Shown: positions 31,122 to 37,864 of the stretch, in pieces
Layout: each line of letters opens with the position of its first letter
Position numbering within the stretch: the stretch's first letter is position 1
Assembly: GCA_020328155.1 (NCBI GenBank)
Contig: JAIXMX010000006.1
Span: 3,936-56,228, forward strand
Direction of reading: 5' to 3'
Length of the DNA stretch: 52,293 nt
Source of the DNA: Candidatus Endomicrobiellum agilis
GTDB lineage: Bacteria; Elusimicrobiota; Endomicrobiia; Endomicrobiales; Endomicrobiaceae
Made by a program: the position numbers and the translations under genes
Notes under the pieces: generated by a model
The model's database searches: none
What the model saw: the letters and a program-made list of their open reading frames with translations, nothing else
Told to the model about the DNA's origin: nothing

Positions 31122-31444
31122 TCACGATAAATGAATAAAACGAAGAAGACGCGACGCAAAGCTTGAAATATTAATATCGGGAAATATAAGCGTTGATATA
31201 CCATTCTTAAAGCTTTCTAATAATCTGTATAATAGACGGCTCAAGCCGTTTGCCAATCGCTTAAGTTCAGTACATTTTTTCAAATCACGCACAAGGAAGC
31301 GGAGCGATCAACCTCCCTCCGTCTCCAAGCTCTTACGCAACCTGCCATATACACAAAAACAGGGCTATCGCCTTAAACTAAACATAATAATATTAATTTT
31401 TTTCATCTTTATTTCTTCCCTATTTTACGCTGCCTGCCGACAGT
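31122..31444. other. Spacer between rplM promoter and rlmB
   Basis: No gene is seen. On the plus strand a TATAAT near 31228 is followed at once by a perfect GACGGCT/AGCCGTT-like hairpin. This could mark a small RNA but has no good -35 box and no terminator. Confidence 0.25.
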
Positions 31445-32194
31445 TTATTTTCGTTTTTTTGCTATTTCGTATAGAACAACAGCCGAAGCACAGGACGCAT
31501 TTAGCGAAGATATTGTATTTGCTTGCGGAATTGATATTAAAAAATCGCTATTTTTCTTTGTTAGACTGCGAAGTCCGAAGCCTTCGCTTCCTATTATTAC
31601 CGCAAGAGGGAAAGGTAAATCGGCTTTTTCAAGCATTTGTTCGCCGGTTTCAGCGCCAATTATCCAAAACCCGTTTTTTTTTAATAAATCCATCGCCCTA
31701 TTGATATTTACAACTCTTGATATTGAAATATGCTCAACAGCTCCGGCAGAAGATTTCGACACGGTTTCATTTATTCCCGCAGCTCTCCATTTAGGTATTA
31801 CCACTCCGTCCACTCCGAAAGCCACGCAGTTTCTTATAATCGCGCCCAAATTATGCGGATCTTCAATACCGTCTAAAATTACAAGCAGCGGTTTCAGGGA
31901 CTTTTTCGCTTTTTCAATCAAATCCGGCAGCTCCGTATATTCCAGAGGGGAAACCTCCGCGACCACGCCTTGCGAATTTTCAGAAAATCTGTCGAGTTTT
32001 TCCGGCGGAACGCTGTGCAAGGCTATGTTTTTCCGCTTAGCAAGACTGATAATTTCTAAAATTGCCGCGCCTCTTGCGGTTTGAGAAATCATCACTTTAT
32101 TTACCGAACGCTTGCCGGCTTTAAGAAGCTCTAAAACCGGATTCCGCCCGTAAATAATGTTTTCCGACAGCTGATTATCGTTTTTGCCGTACAT
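31445..32194 (-). CDS. rlmB: 23S rRNA (guanosine-2'-O)-methyltransferase, TrmH/RlmB family
   Basis: The 249-residue SPOUT enzyme has an N-terminal L30e-like substrate-binding domain (IIYGRNPVLELLKAG to about residue 80) and a knotted SAM domain with its three motifs: ILDGIEDPHNLGAIIRNC, VIIGSEGFGLR and IPQANTISSLNASCASAVVLYE. RlmB methylates G2251 of 23S rRNA. This one is close in layout, but a tRNA target cannot be ruled out. AAAGGA lies six bases before the ATG. The DNA upstream is the truncated lipoprotein copy. Confidence 0.9.
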   Translation of the reverse strand: MYGKNDNQLSENIIYGRNPVLELLKAGKRSVNKVMISQTARGAAILEIISLAKRKNIALHSVPPEKLDRFSENSQGVVAEVSPLEYTELPDLIEKAKKSLKPLLVILDGIEDPHNLGAIIRNCVAFGVDGVVIPKWRAAGINETVSKSSAGAVEHISISRVVNINRAMDLLKKNGFWIIGAETGEQMLEKADLPFPLAVIIGSEGFGLRSLTKKNSDFLISIPQANTISSLNASCASAVVLYEIAKKRK

Positions 32195-32210
32195 TGAAAG
32201 TCCTTTTTTT

Positions 32211-32425
32211 ATATCGTCAGCGTCTTGATGTCGGTTTTGGCGTGGACGTGGGCGTCGGTGGCGGGCTTGGCGTTAATGTGGGTGACGGTGTTGCGTTGGC
32301 TCTGGATTAACCTTTTTAACAACAGTATTAACAGCAGTAGCAGATTTACTGCCATTCTGAAGCTGTTTATCACAGCCAGAGATTAAGCTTACAATTAAGA
32401 ACAACGATACTATATCTTTTCATGA
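32211..32425 (-). pseudogene. Truncated, frameshifted copy of the proline-rich lipoprotein gene
   Basis: Bases 32425-32300 repeat the 5' end of the gene at 33349-32690 almost base for base. The copy covers its signal peptide (SLISGCDKQLQ), its NGSKSATA segment and the following stretch. The first codons are one base out of frame with the rest. A second shift then leads straight into a Pro/Thr linker (TPSPTLTPSPPPTPTSTPK), followed by a stop. The middle and the membrane segment are missing. It lies just upstream of rlmB. Confidence 0.8.
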
Positions 32426-32443
32426 TTTTTTTACATACTCCCT

Positions 32444-32563
32444 ATGCGTTCTTTTCAAATTAAGGAGGTCTTCTCATTTGCCAATCGGCAATTCTGGGAC
32501 AAAATTAAAAAGTTGGAAGAGTACGATGAAATTATTACTTTAAAACCCAGCGGAGCAGTCTGA
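32444..32563 (+). pseudogene. Short ORF or gene fragment of unknown origin
   Basis: An ATG at 32444 opens 39 codons that read like real protein (KEVFSFANRQFWDKIKKLEE) and end at TGA. There is no ribosome site and the following DNA is broken. It may be the N-terminal stub of a lost gene, with its strand opposite to the lipoprotein copies on both sides. Confidence 0.3.
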
Positions 32564-32689
32564 TTACCAATTGTTTTGCCGTTATTCTTTTTACATTATC
32601 TATCTTGGAAATAGTACGTATTTCAAATACGCCGGCAGGCAGTTACGCGCGGACAATCACTGTATAGGATTTGTCCTGTTTCATTCTCA

Positions 32690-33349
32690 TCAGACATGTG
32701 CAGGCACATCACTGCCACCAGAAGGCGGAACACTAACGGCGCTCTTAGTCCTGTGCTTACGATGTTTTTTACCAGACGGAGCAGTATCTTTAGCAGGCTT
32801 ACCATCATCAGAAACATCATATATAGGAGCAGCAGGATCAGAACAATAAAGACCATTAATAGCAACAAAGGCCAAAATCGCAACCGCCACAATCTGAACA
32901 TACCAAGTCTTCACAAACGGCCATACAGATGACACAAACGACGGGCTTGGCTTGGGCGGCGGCGGCGATTTGGGTGTTGGCGTCAGTGTCGGTTTGGGTG
33001 TTGGCGTCGGTATCGGTTTGGGTGTTGACGTTGGCTTGGGTGTTAATATCGGCATTGGCGGCGGCGCGGGTGTTGGATTACTCTTCTTTTTTAGTCTAGC
33101 TTCAGCTTCAGCCTCAGCCGCGCGTCTGTCGTCTTGCTCTTCTCTTTTTATTTGGACAATCTCTTCGTCAAATTTACCGCCGTCCTTAAGATTAGCATCT
33201 TTGTCAACACTACCTGCATTAACATTCTGAGGATTAACATCCTTAGCAACAGTATTAATAGCAGTAGCAGATTTACTGCCATTCTGAAGCTGTTTATCAC
33301 AGCCAGAGATTAAGCTTATAATTAAGAACAAAGCTATCACTTTCTTCAT
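32690..33349 (-). CDS. Lipoprotein with coiled, Pro/Thr-rich rod and C-terminal membrane helix
   Basis: The 219-residue protein has a lipoprotein signal peptide with lipobox L-I-S-G-C (C17), a polar and acidic stretch, a helical KREEQDDRRAAEAEAEARLKK segment (68-89), a Pro/Thr/Lys rod (91-136, many x-P-T-P units), a hydrophobic helix (about 150-168), and a 50-residue tail with a K/H/R cluster (194-202). Lipid anchor, rod and second membrane helix suggest a tether across the envelope, recalling TonB rods or phage u-spanins in layout only. Asp at position +2 would argue for inner-membrane retention by enterobacterial rules. AGGAGAGG precedes the ATG. The family is unknown. Confidence 0.8.
   Translation of the reverse strand: MKKVIALFLIISLISGCDKQLQNGSKSATAINTVAKDVNPQNVNAGSVDKDANLKDGGKFDEEIVQIKREEQDDRRAAEAEAEARLKKKSNPTPAPPPMPILTPKPTSTPKPIPTPTPKPTLTPTPKSPPPPKPSPSFVSSVWPFVKTWYVQIVAVAILAFVAINGLYCSDPAAPIYDVSDDGKPAKDTAPSGKKHRKHRTKSAVSVPPSGGSDVPAHV
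32952..33072 (-). repeat. 18-base-type tandem repeats encoding the Pro/Thr rod
   Basis: Repeated GGTGTTGGCGTCGG-like units, read on the minus strand as (x-P-T-P-K-P) blocks, make up residues about 93-132 of the lipoprotein. Such repeats can change length by slippage. The plus-strand ORF over them (GVGVG-rich) is a shadow. Confidence 0.7.
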
Positions 33350-33361
33350 ACTTATCCTCTC

Positions 33362-33430
33362 CTAATATTTATCATAGCCAGCTTTGTTATAGCCATGTCT
33401 ATCATAGCCTTCTTTATCATAACCTTTCAT
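33362..33430 (-). CDS. Tiny ORF made of four GYDKx repeats
   Basis: An ATG at 33430 opens MKGYDKEGYDRHGYNKAGY and ends DKY before TAG at 33362, 22 residues in all. It is built from four 15-base units, each encoding G-Y-(D/N)-(K/R)-x, and all four stay in frame. The stop lies 12 bases before the lipoprotein start and overlaps its ribosome site region. No clear Shine-Dalgarno precedes it. Pentad repeats of this type occur in longer bacterial and phage proteins, so it could be a remnant. It could also be a short peptide that couples translation into the lipoprotein. Confidence 0.45.
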   Translation of the reverse strand: MKGYDKEGYDRHGYNKAGYDKY

Positions 33431-33464
33431 TTATGCTTATATGCTGGCGCGGCTACAAAGTATA

Positions 33465-33719
33465 TCAAATAATGTATCTGCGTATCCACGCTTTTATAAT
33501 GCGATTGTCCTGAATAATCAAATACTCAAACAATTCAAATGCTTTATAGGTTTCGTTCAAACTTAAACCGCTTGCCTTTACCACACGCTGAGCGGTACTT
33601 CGAGCTATTATCAAAATTAGAGACATCTGATCAATAATACGAACTAGTTTACCGATAATTACAGGGAGAATACCTACAATTACAGGCAGACTACCAGCAA
33701 TTATAGAGAGACCGGGCAA
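33465..33719 (-). CDS. Small hypothetical protein, 84 residues
   Basis: An open frame from a TTG at 33719 reads GLSIIAGSLPVIVGILPVI, then a helical, amphipathic part (STAQRVVKASGLSLNETYK and FELFEYLIIQDNRIIKAW). The first third holds a 21-base near-repeat (G-S-L-P-V-I-V, G-I-L-P-V-I-I). GAGGG lies just upstream but very close to the TTG. It sits 34 bases before the GYDK ORF and on the same strand as the lipoprotein, as if part of one transcript. It may be the tail of a longer, broken gene. No family was recognised. Confidence 0.4.
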   Translation of the reverse strand: MPGLSIIAGSLPVIVGILPVIIGKLVRIIDQMSLILIIARSTAQRVVKASGLSLNETYKAFELFEYLIIQDNRIIKAWIRRYII

Positions 33720-34126
33720 TTACCCTCTTATTTATTATATTAAGATTTTTAAGAATTTCTGGACATAATTTGGATAAAAAAGATTAACTATATGTAAAAG
33801 AATACAATAGTAATTTTGTTTTCTCTATATTTTTATCTCTTTACTTACAGCGTACTTCTCCTTTTATTTTCTTGGAGACGAGGGGGTATAGTCATGCCGC
33901 CGGTGAAAACAGCAACAGTTTAGAAAAGGTTAGAGATACTTGCTGAACTTTCACAGTGTAAAATTGAGATTTAGCATCAAAAGAACAGGCACATAGAAAA
34001 GTTTCAAACCTTTTATCCTTTAAGCTATAAAGAAATTACAATAAACAAAAAAGAGCTGCATTCTGTCTTTTTATATAAGCAAACCGTCTAATCTCAAAGA
34101 TAAGAATTAACAACTGAAAATTATGA
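33720..34126. other. Spacer upstream of the membrane protein
   Basis: AT-rich sequence with no supported gene. A TATAAT-like box lies near 33740 on the minus strand and could serve the 33719 ORF, but no -35 partner is convincing. Confidence 0.3.
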
Positions 34127-34132
34127 TATACT
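34127..34132 (+). promoter_or_regulatory. -10 box right before the orphan membrane protein
   Basis: TATACT ends eight bases before the ATG at 34140. If used, the message would be essentially leaderless. A TTAACA lies upstream but at a short 14-base spacing. Confidence 0.4.
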
Positions 34133-34139
34133 TACAGGA

Positions 34140-34940
34140 ATGAACTTTGACTTTATTATAACTTTTTGCCTGCCCGTTTTAGCGGGTTCTATATATTTTT
34201 TTATGGCGTTTGAAACTAAACGTATAAGCAAATTCCGCTCGATAATGTTTGGAGAAACAGCTTTCAAAAAAATTGAGCTAGCTTTTATAATGTTTGGGAT
34301 ATATTTCATTACGCGTCCGCTTCAGAATATCTTAGTATGGCATCCTCTGCCCTTAATGATAAACTGCGCAAGACAATTTTTTTTAATGGCAATTATCGCT
34401 CCGTCAATTCTTGTTGCAATTTTCCACTGGGTACCTATGTCCGGCGGCATTCCGCGTTCAACAAAATTTGCCGCTTACATAATCGGCGGGCTAATGGGTA
34501 TTATTTTCTTTTTACTGGATAGCATCGCTATAAGCGGTTTAGGAGTTTCTTCGTCATGGAAAATCGTCAATGTGTATGATCTCATATGGGTTCAGTCCGG
34601 AACACCCATAATACAAATTGTGTTTATACATTTAATTTGCCAGTTTGTCTCGCCTATGGGATTTCTGCTTCTTGCCGCGGCATACGTAAGGCACAAGCGG
34701 CATAACTATCAGTATGCAAATGTTTATAATTTAATACCGACAAAATGGAAATACCTTGAAATAAGTTTAATCGTTTTTGCAGCTTCGTTTTTCTCAGCTG
34801 GAATTGCCGCAATTTTTGGCACTTATCGCACTTACCCATATATATGGTCAATTTACTTTATAGGCGCGGTTCTCTCCGGCATTTTTGAGCTGATAAGCAT
34901 TAAACTCCCGCCGCGCGAAGCGCCCAGCGATTTAAAATAA
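34140..34940 (+). CDS. Orphan seven-helix membrane protein
   Basis: The 266-residue protein has about seven hydrophobic helices (near residues 5-25, 45-65, 80-100, 112-130, 150-178, 205-225 and 232-252), short loops and no large soluble domain. I recognise no family motif. The layout is like the sensor part of 7TM receptors or an integral stability factor, but no kinase is attached. Possible functional residues are the W-H-P-L-P loop near residue 68 and PMGF near residue 172. There is no ribosome site beyond AGGA directly touching the ATG. It stands alone. Confidence 0.75.
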   Translation: MNFDFIITFCLPVLAGSIYFFMAFETKRISKFRSIMFGETAFKKIELAFIMFGIYFITRPLQNILVWHPLPLMINCARQFFLMAIIAPSILVAIFHWVPMSGGIPRSTKFAAYIIGGLMGIIFFLLDSIAISGLGVSSSWKIVNVYDLIWVQSGTPIIQIVFIHLICQFVSPMGFLLLAAAYVRHKRHNYQYANVYNLIPTKWKYLEISLIVFAASFFSAGIAAIFGTYRTYPYIWSIYFIGAVLSGIFELISIKLPPREAPSDLK

Positions 34941-34971
34941 AAAATTTGATTTTTTCTTTTTATTATATTAC

Positions 34972-34977
34972 TATAAT
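34972..34977 (+). promoter_or_regulatory. -10 box of the Cys/Lys-rich peptide unit
   Basis: A perfect TATAAT, with TTGATT 20 bases upstream, longer than normal. It is the only good promoter element between the membrane protein and the peptide gene. Confidence 0.45.
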
Positions 34978-35024
34978 GCGTACGCGGACTGAAATTTTCC
35001 ACGTTGCCCGTAAAAATTAGAAAA

Positions 35025-35044
35025 TAGGAACTTTATTATTCCTA
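35025..35044 (+). promoter_or_regulatory. Small hairpin before the peptide's ribosome site
   Basis: TAGGAA and TTCCTA pair perfectly around an 8-base loop, ending a few bases before AAGGAG. It could insulate or control translation start. Confidence 0.35.
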
Positions 35045-35058
35045 AAAAGGAGATGAAC

Positions 35059-35142
35059 ATGGCTTGTGGATGCAAGGCAAAAAAAGCCGCCCCTGAGAAA
35101 AAAACTGTAAAAAAAACAGTTAATAAAAATAAGAAAAAATGA
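35059..35142 (+). CDS. 27-residue Cys-Gly-Cys and lysine-rich peptide
   Basis: A strong AAGGAG lies six bases before the ATG. The peptide begins MACGCKAKKAAPEKK and ends in a lysine- and asparagine-rich tail (NKNKKK). Twelve of 27 residues are lysine. C3-G-C5 could bind metal or act as a redox pair, and the tail could bind nucleic acid like a histone H1 end. It has its own -10 box and its own terminator, making a self-contained unit of about 220 bases. I know no function. The clean ribosome site, spacing and terminator argue that it is real. Confidence 0.7.
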   Translation: MACGCKAKKAAPEKKTVKKTVNKNKKK

Positions 35143-35165
35143 GAGCTGAATTCATAAATTTCTAT

Positions 35166-35201
35166 AAAAAACCGACTTCTAAAGGGGTCGGTTTTTTATT
35201 T
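35166..35201 (+). terminator. Rho-independent terminator of the peptide unit
   Basis: AAAAACCGAC and GTCGGTTTTT form a perfect 10-bp stem with an 11-base loop, followed by more T. It begins 24 bases after the peptide stop. Confidence 0.88.
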
Positions 35202-35301
35202 TAATAAGCATACTTTCAATATTTTGAGCGGGATAGAGAAAAAAATCCGTCAGACCGTTAAGCGCATAAACTTCCATCTTTCCAAAATCGCTGTTGAAAT
35301 A

Positions 35302-36573
35302 TCAAGGCTTTATAACATCAAAGCCGGTATATCTACGCAATGCAGCGGGAATCACCACAGAGCCATCTTCTTGTTGATAATTTTCAAGTATTGCGGCAAA
35401 AGTTCTTCCGACCGCAACGCCAGAACCGTTTAAAGTGTGTAAAAATTCTCTTTTTTTATTTTGAGAATATTTTACTTTTATATTCATTCTTCTCGCTTGA
35501 AAGTCTTTGAAATTTGAACATGATGAAATTTCTCTGTACATTCCGTCCCCCGCAAGCCATACTTCTAAATCGTATGTTTTTGCCGACGAGAAACCCGTAT
35601 CTCCAGTAGATAAAAGCACAACTCTGTAAGGAAGTCCCAACAGCTCCAGCACATTTCCCGCATCAAGAACAAGAGATTCCAGTTCCTCATCTGAAATTTC
35701 CGGTCTAACAAATTTTACAAGTTCCACTTTATCAAACTGATGGTTTCTGATAAGACCTTTTGTATCTTTTCCATAAGAGCCGGACTCTCTCCTGAAACAC
35801 GCTGAATAAGAAACATATTTTTGCGGCAGAGCAGACTCTTCCAGAATTTCGTCTCTGTAAACATTTGTCACGGGAACCTCTGCCGTCGGTATCAAATACA
35901 AATCGTCATTGGCACACTTAAACAAATCTTCTTCAAAATTCGGAAGCTGCCCCGTACCCTTCATTGAAGCCTGATTTACAAGATAAGGCGTCATTATTTC
36001 TTTATATCCTTTTTTCTTGTGCGTATCCAGAAAAAAAGAAATGAGAGATCTCTCCAAAACGCATCCTTCATTTTTTAAAACCGCAAAATGCGGACCTGAA
36101 ATCTTTGAAGCTGCCGCAAAATCAAGAATACCCAGCTTTTCTCCGATTTCCCAGTGATGTCTAGGCTTGAAAGAGAATTTTTCAGGTTCTCCGACAAATC
36201 TTATAATTTTATTGTCTTCCGCATCTTTTCCAACAGGAACGCTTTCGTCTAAAATATTGGGAATGCGGAGCAGGAAATCTTCTATTTGCCTTTCAACCGT
36301 CAAAAGTTGTTTTTCCCGTTCTTGAATTATACTTCTTATTTCGTTTATTTCAGTAAGAAGCTCCGGCACAGGTTCTTTGCCTTCTCTTTTGAGTTTGCCT
36401 ATTTTTTCAGATTCTTTATTTCTTTTAAGTCGCAGCTGTTCTATTTCGCCGACTAGCGTTTTTCTTTCAGTGTCCCAGTTTAAAAGCCGATTGAAATCGA
36501 TATCCAGATTTCTGTTTAACATTGCCCGCTCGATTTCTTTCACTTTTTCCCTGATAACTTTAATATCTAACAT
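35302..36573 (-). CDS. serS: Seryl-tRNA synthetase
   Basis: The 423-residue class II synthetase charges tRNA-Ser. It has the N-terminal antiparallel coiled-coil arm (about residues 30-105) that grips the long variable arm, then the catalytic core with motif 2 ([23 protein letters not shown]) and motif 3 ([18 protein letters not shown]). GGAG lies before the start. A partial copy of bases 36069-36152 appears in the spacer beyond its 5' end. Confidence 0.97.
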   Translation of the reverse strand: MLDIKVIREKVKEIERAMLNRNLDIDFNRLLNWDTERKTLVGEIEQLRLKRNKESEKIGKLKREGKEPVPELLTEINEIRSIIQEREKQLLTVERQIEDFLLRIPNILDESVPVGKDAEDNKIIRFVGEPEKFSFKPRHHWEIGEKLGILDFAAASKISGPHFAVLKNEGCVLERSLISFFLDTHKKKGYKEIMTPYLVNQASMKGTGQLPNFEEDLFKCANDDLYLIPTAEVPVTNVYRDEILEESALPQKYVSYSACFRRESGSYGKDTKGLIRNHQFDKVELVKFVRPEISDEELESLVLDAGNVLELLGLPYRVVLLSTGDTGFSSAKTYDLEVWLAGDGMYREISSCSNFKDFQARRMNIKVKYSQNKKREFLHTLNGSGVAVGRTFAAILENYQQEDGSVVIPAALRRYTGFDVIKP

Positions 36574-37459
36574 TTTTTCTCCAGTACCGCAATGCTCATA
36601 TAATTAAATTTATTTCACATATTCCCATCAAGGAAATTGAACTCGCACACTTCCTCAGAAACAAATCTCTGCCCATCAGAGATGATGTCGTTCTTTGTAT
36701 GTTATATAAAGAACTTTTTCATCAGCCGCCTTGCGCTTTCATATGCAACGGCTTGTCTGTCCTTGTTTCAATCAATATAAAATCACTGCAATATTTCTTA
36801 CATTTCATATCTGTCGGACATTTTTCTTCCCGCATATACAAGAGATAAATAGCGAAGAAATTTTTAAAATCTACAAAGCACCGCGGCTGGAACAGAATCC
36901 TTTCAGAAGTTTGACATAACAGCCAAAAGCGCAGCGTAGTTTATTTTTCGATTCTTCAAAAGAAAAAGCCAGTTGCCAAAACAAAGCGTCTTTTTCGTCA
37001 AAAGTTATCGTAAGCCCCGCCGTAAGTAAAAAATTGCGAGACGGCAAGAATAAATCCCTCTCCATTTCACAATGTTTTATTGCAACTGCACACTTTTTTT
37101 ACCATCCGCGTTAATCTCAACGTATTACGGCGCTTCAGACGCATGCCATATCTTGTTTATTACTACAGTATTTCTAAAATTTTCAACAGACAGAAACAGA
37201 TATTTCTTAGCTTTTTTCTTGTTTTAAGATACCATCAAAATAATAAATTCATTATCAGAAAATAGATATTTGACTATAGCAGACTTGCCATTTTATATTT
37301 GCTTTGCAATGGGTAGCAGCGCTAAACCGCCCAGAAATTTTTTATATTCATAATCAGCATATTTTACGCAGCTTTCAAGATTATGTCTGTAACATTTTAT
37401 AGAACATAAAATGGTATTTTATGATTGATAGCGCAGCATTTCGTTAAAACGCAAGCTTT
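36574..37459. other. Long spacer between serS and dnaE, left part
   Basis: No intact gene. Open but unconvincing stretches occur on plus (about 36620-36850) and minus (37065-36871, reading LLTAGLTITFDEKDALFW). Neither has a ribosome site or a motif I know. The base composition resembles the coding regions, so this is likely worn-out coding DNA. Confidence 0.35.
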
Positions 37460-37544
37460 CATCTTTTTTAAACTGCAAAATGCATTCCCAAAATCTTTGA
37501 AGCTGCCGCAAAATCAAGAATGCTTGGCTTCCCTCCGATTTCCA
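37460..37544 (-). pseudogene. Duplicated fragment of serS
   Basis: These 85 bases align in the same orientation with 36069-36152 inside serS, which encode the part around [14 protein letters not shown] core of 31 bases (37491-37521) is identical to 36099-36129. The flanks have diverged. It lies about 1.4 kb from the source and can have no function as a synthetase. Confidence 0.8.
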
Positions 37545-37864
37545 AATATTCTAATTTACAGCAAATCGCTGCTTTAATATTTTTAACAGAAAAGCAAATC
37601 AGCAAACATATGAAAGAAAACGACGGCAAGCAGACTGCTACTTTTTCCTATGAAAGCAAGAAGCCATTTTTTTAAACTGGTTGAAAACAAAATTAAGAGA
37701 CGATATCAACTCTCGCGGATAAGACAACGAATTGGATTATTCCGTTGTTGTCTTAAATCGCCTTTGCTTTGGCAGATGAAAATAAAAGAGAATATTGTTT
37801 TAGCAGATTAAAATACAGACGGGTTGCCGCAGCAGTTTTCGCTTTTCGTTTCGCCTGCACGATT
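37545..37864. other. Spacer downstream of dnaE
   Basis: No gene is visible. An inverted repeat (AAGACAAC ... GTTGTCTT, about 37718-37756) lies about 110 bases beyond the dnaE stop and could fold, but it lacks a T-run, so I do not call a terminator. Confidence 0.3.

Noticed and set aside
32952-33230. Plus-strand ORF rich in GVGVG repeats
   Set aside because: It is the antisense of the Pro/Thr rod of the lipoprotein. The minus frame has the lipobox, ribosome site and full domain order.
33362-33430. GYDK tandem repeats as a CRISPR array
   Set aside because: There are no spacers. The units are directly joined and stay in coding frame.
36620-36870. Plus-strand open frame of about 80 codons in the serS-dnaE spacer
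   Set aside because: No start, ribosome site or motif; composition is not better than in other frames.
37718-37756. Inverted repeat downstream of dnaE as a terminator
   Set aside because: The stem is interrupted and no T-run follows on the minus strand.
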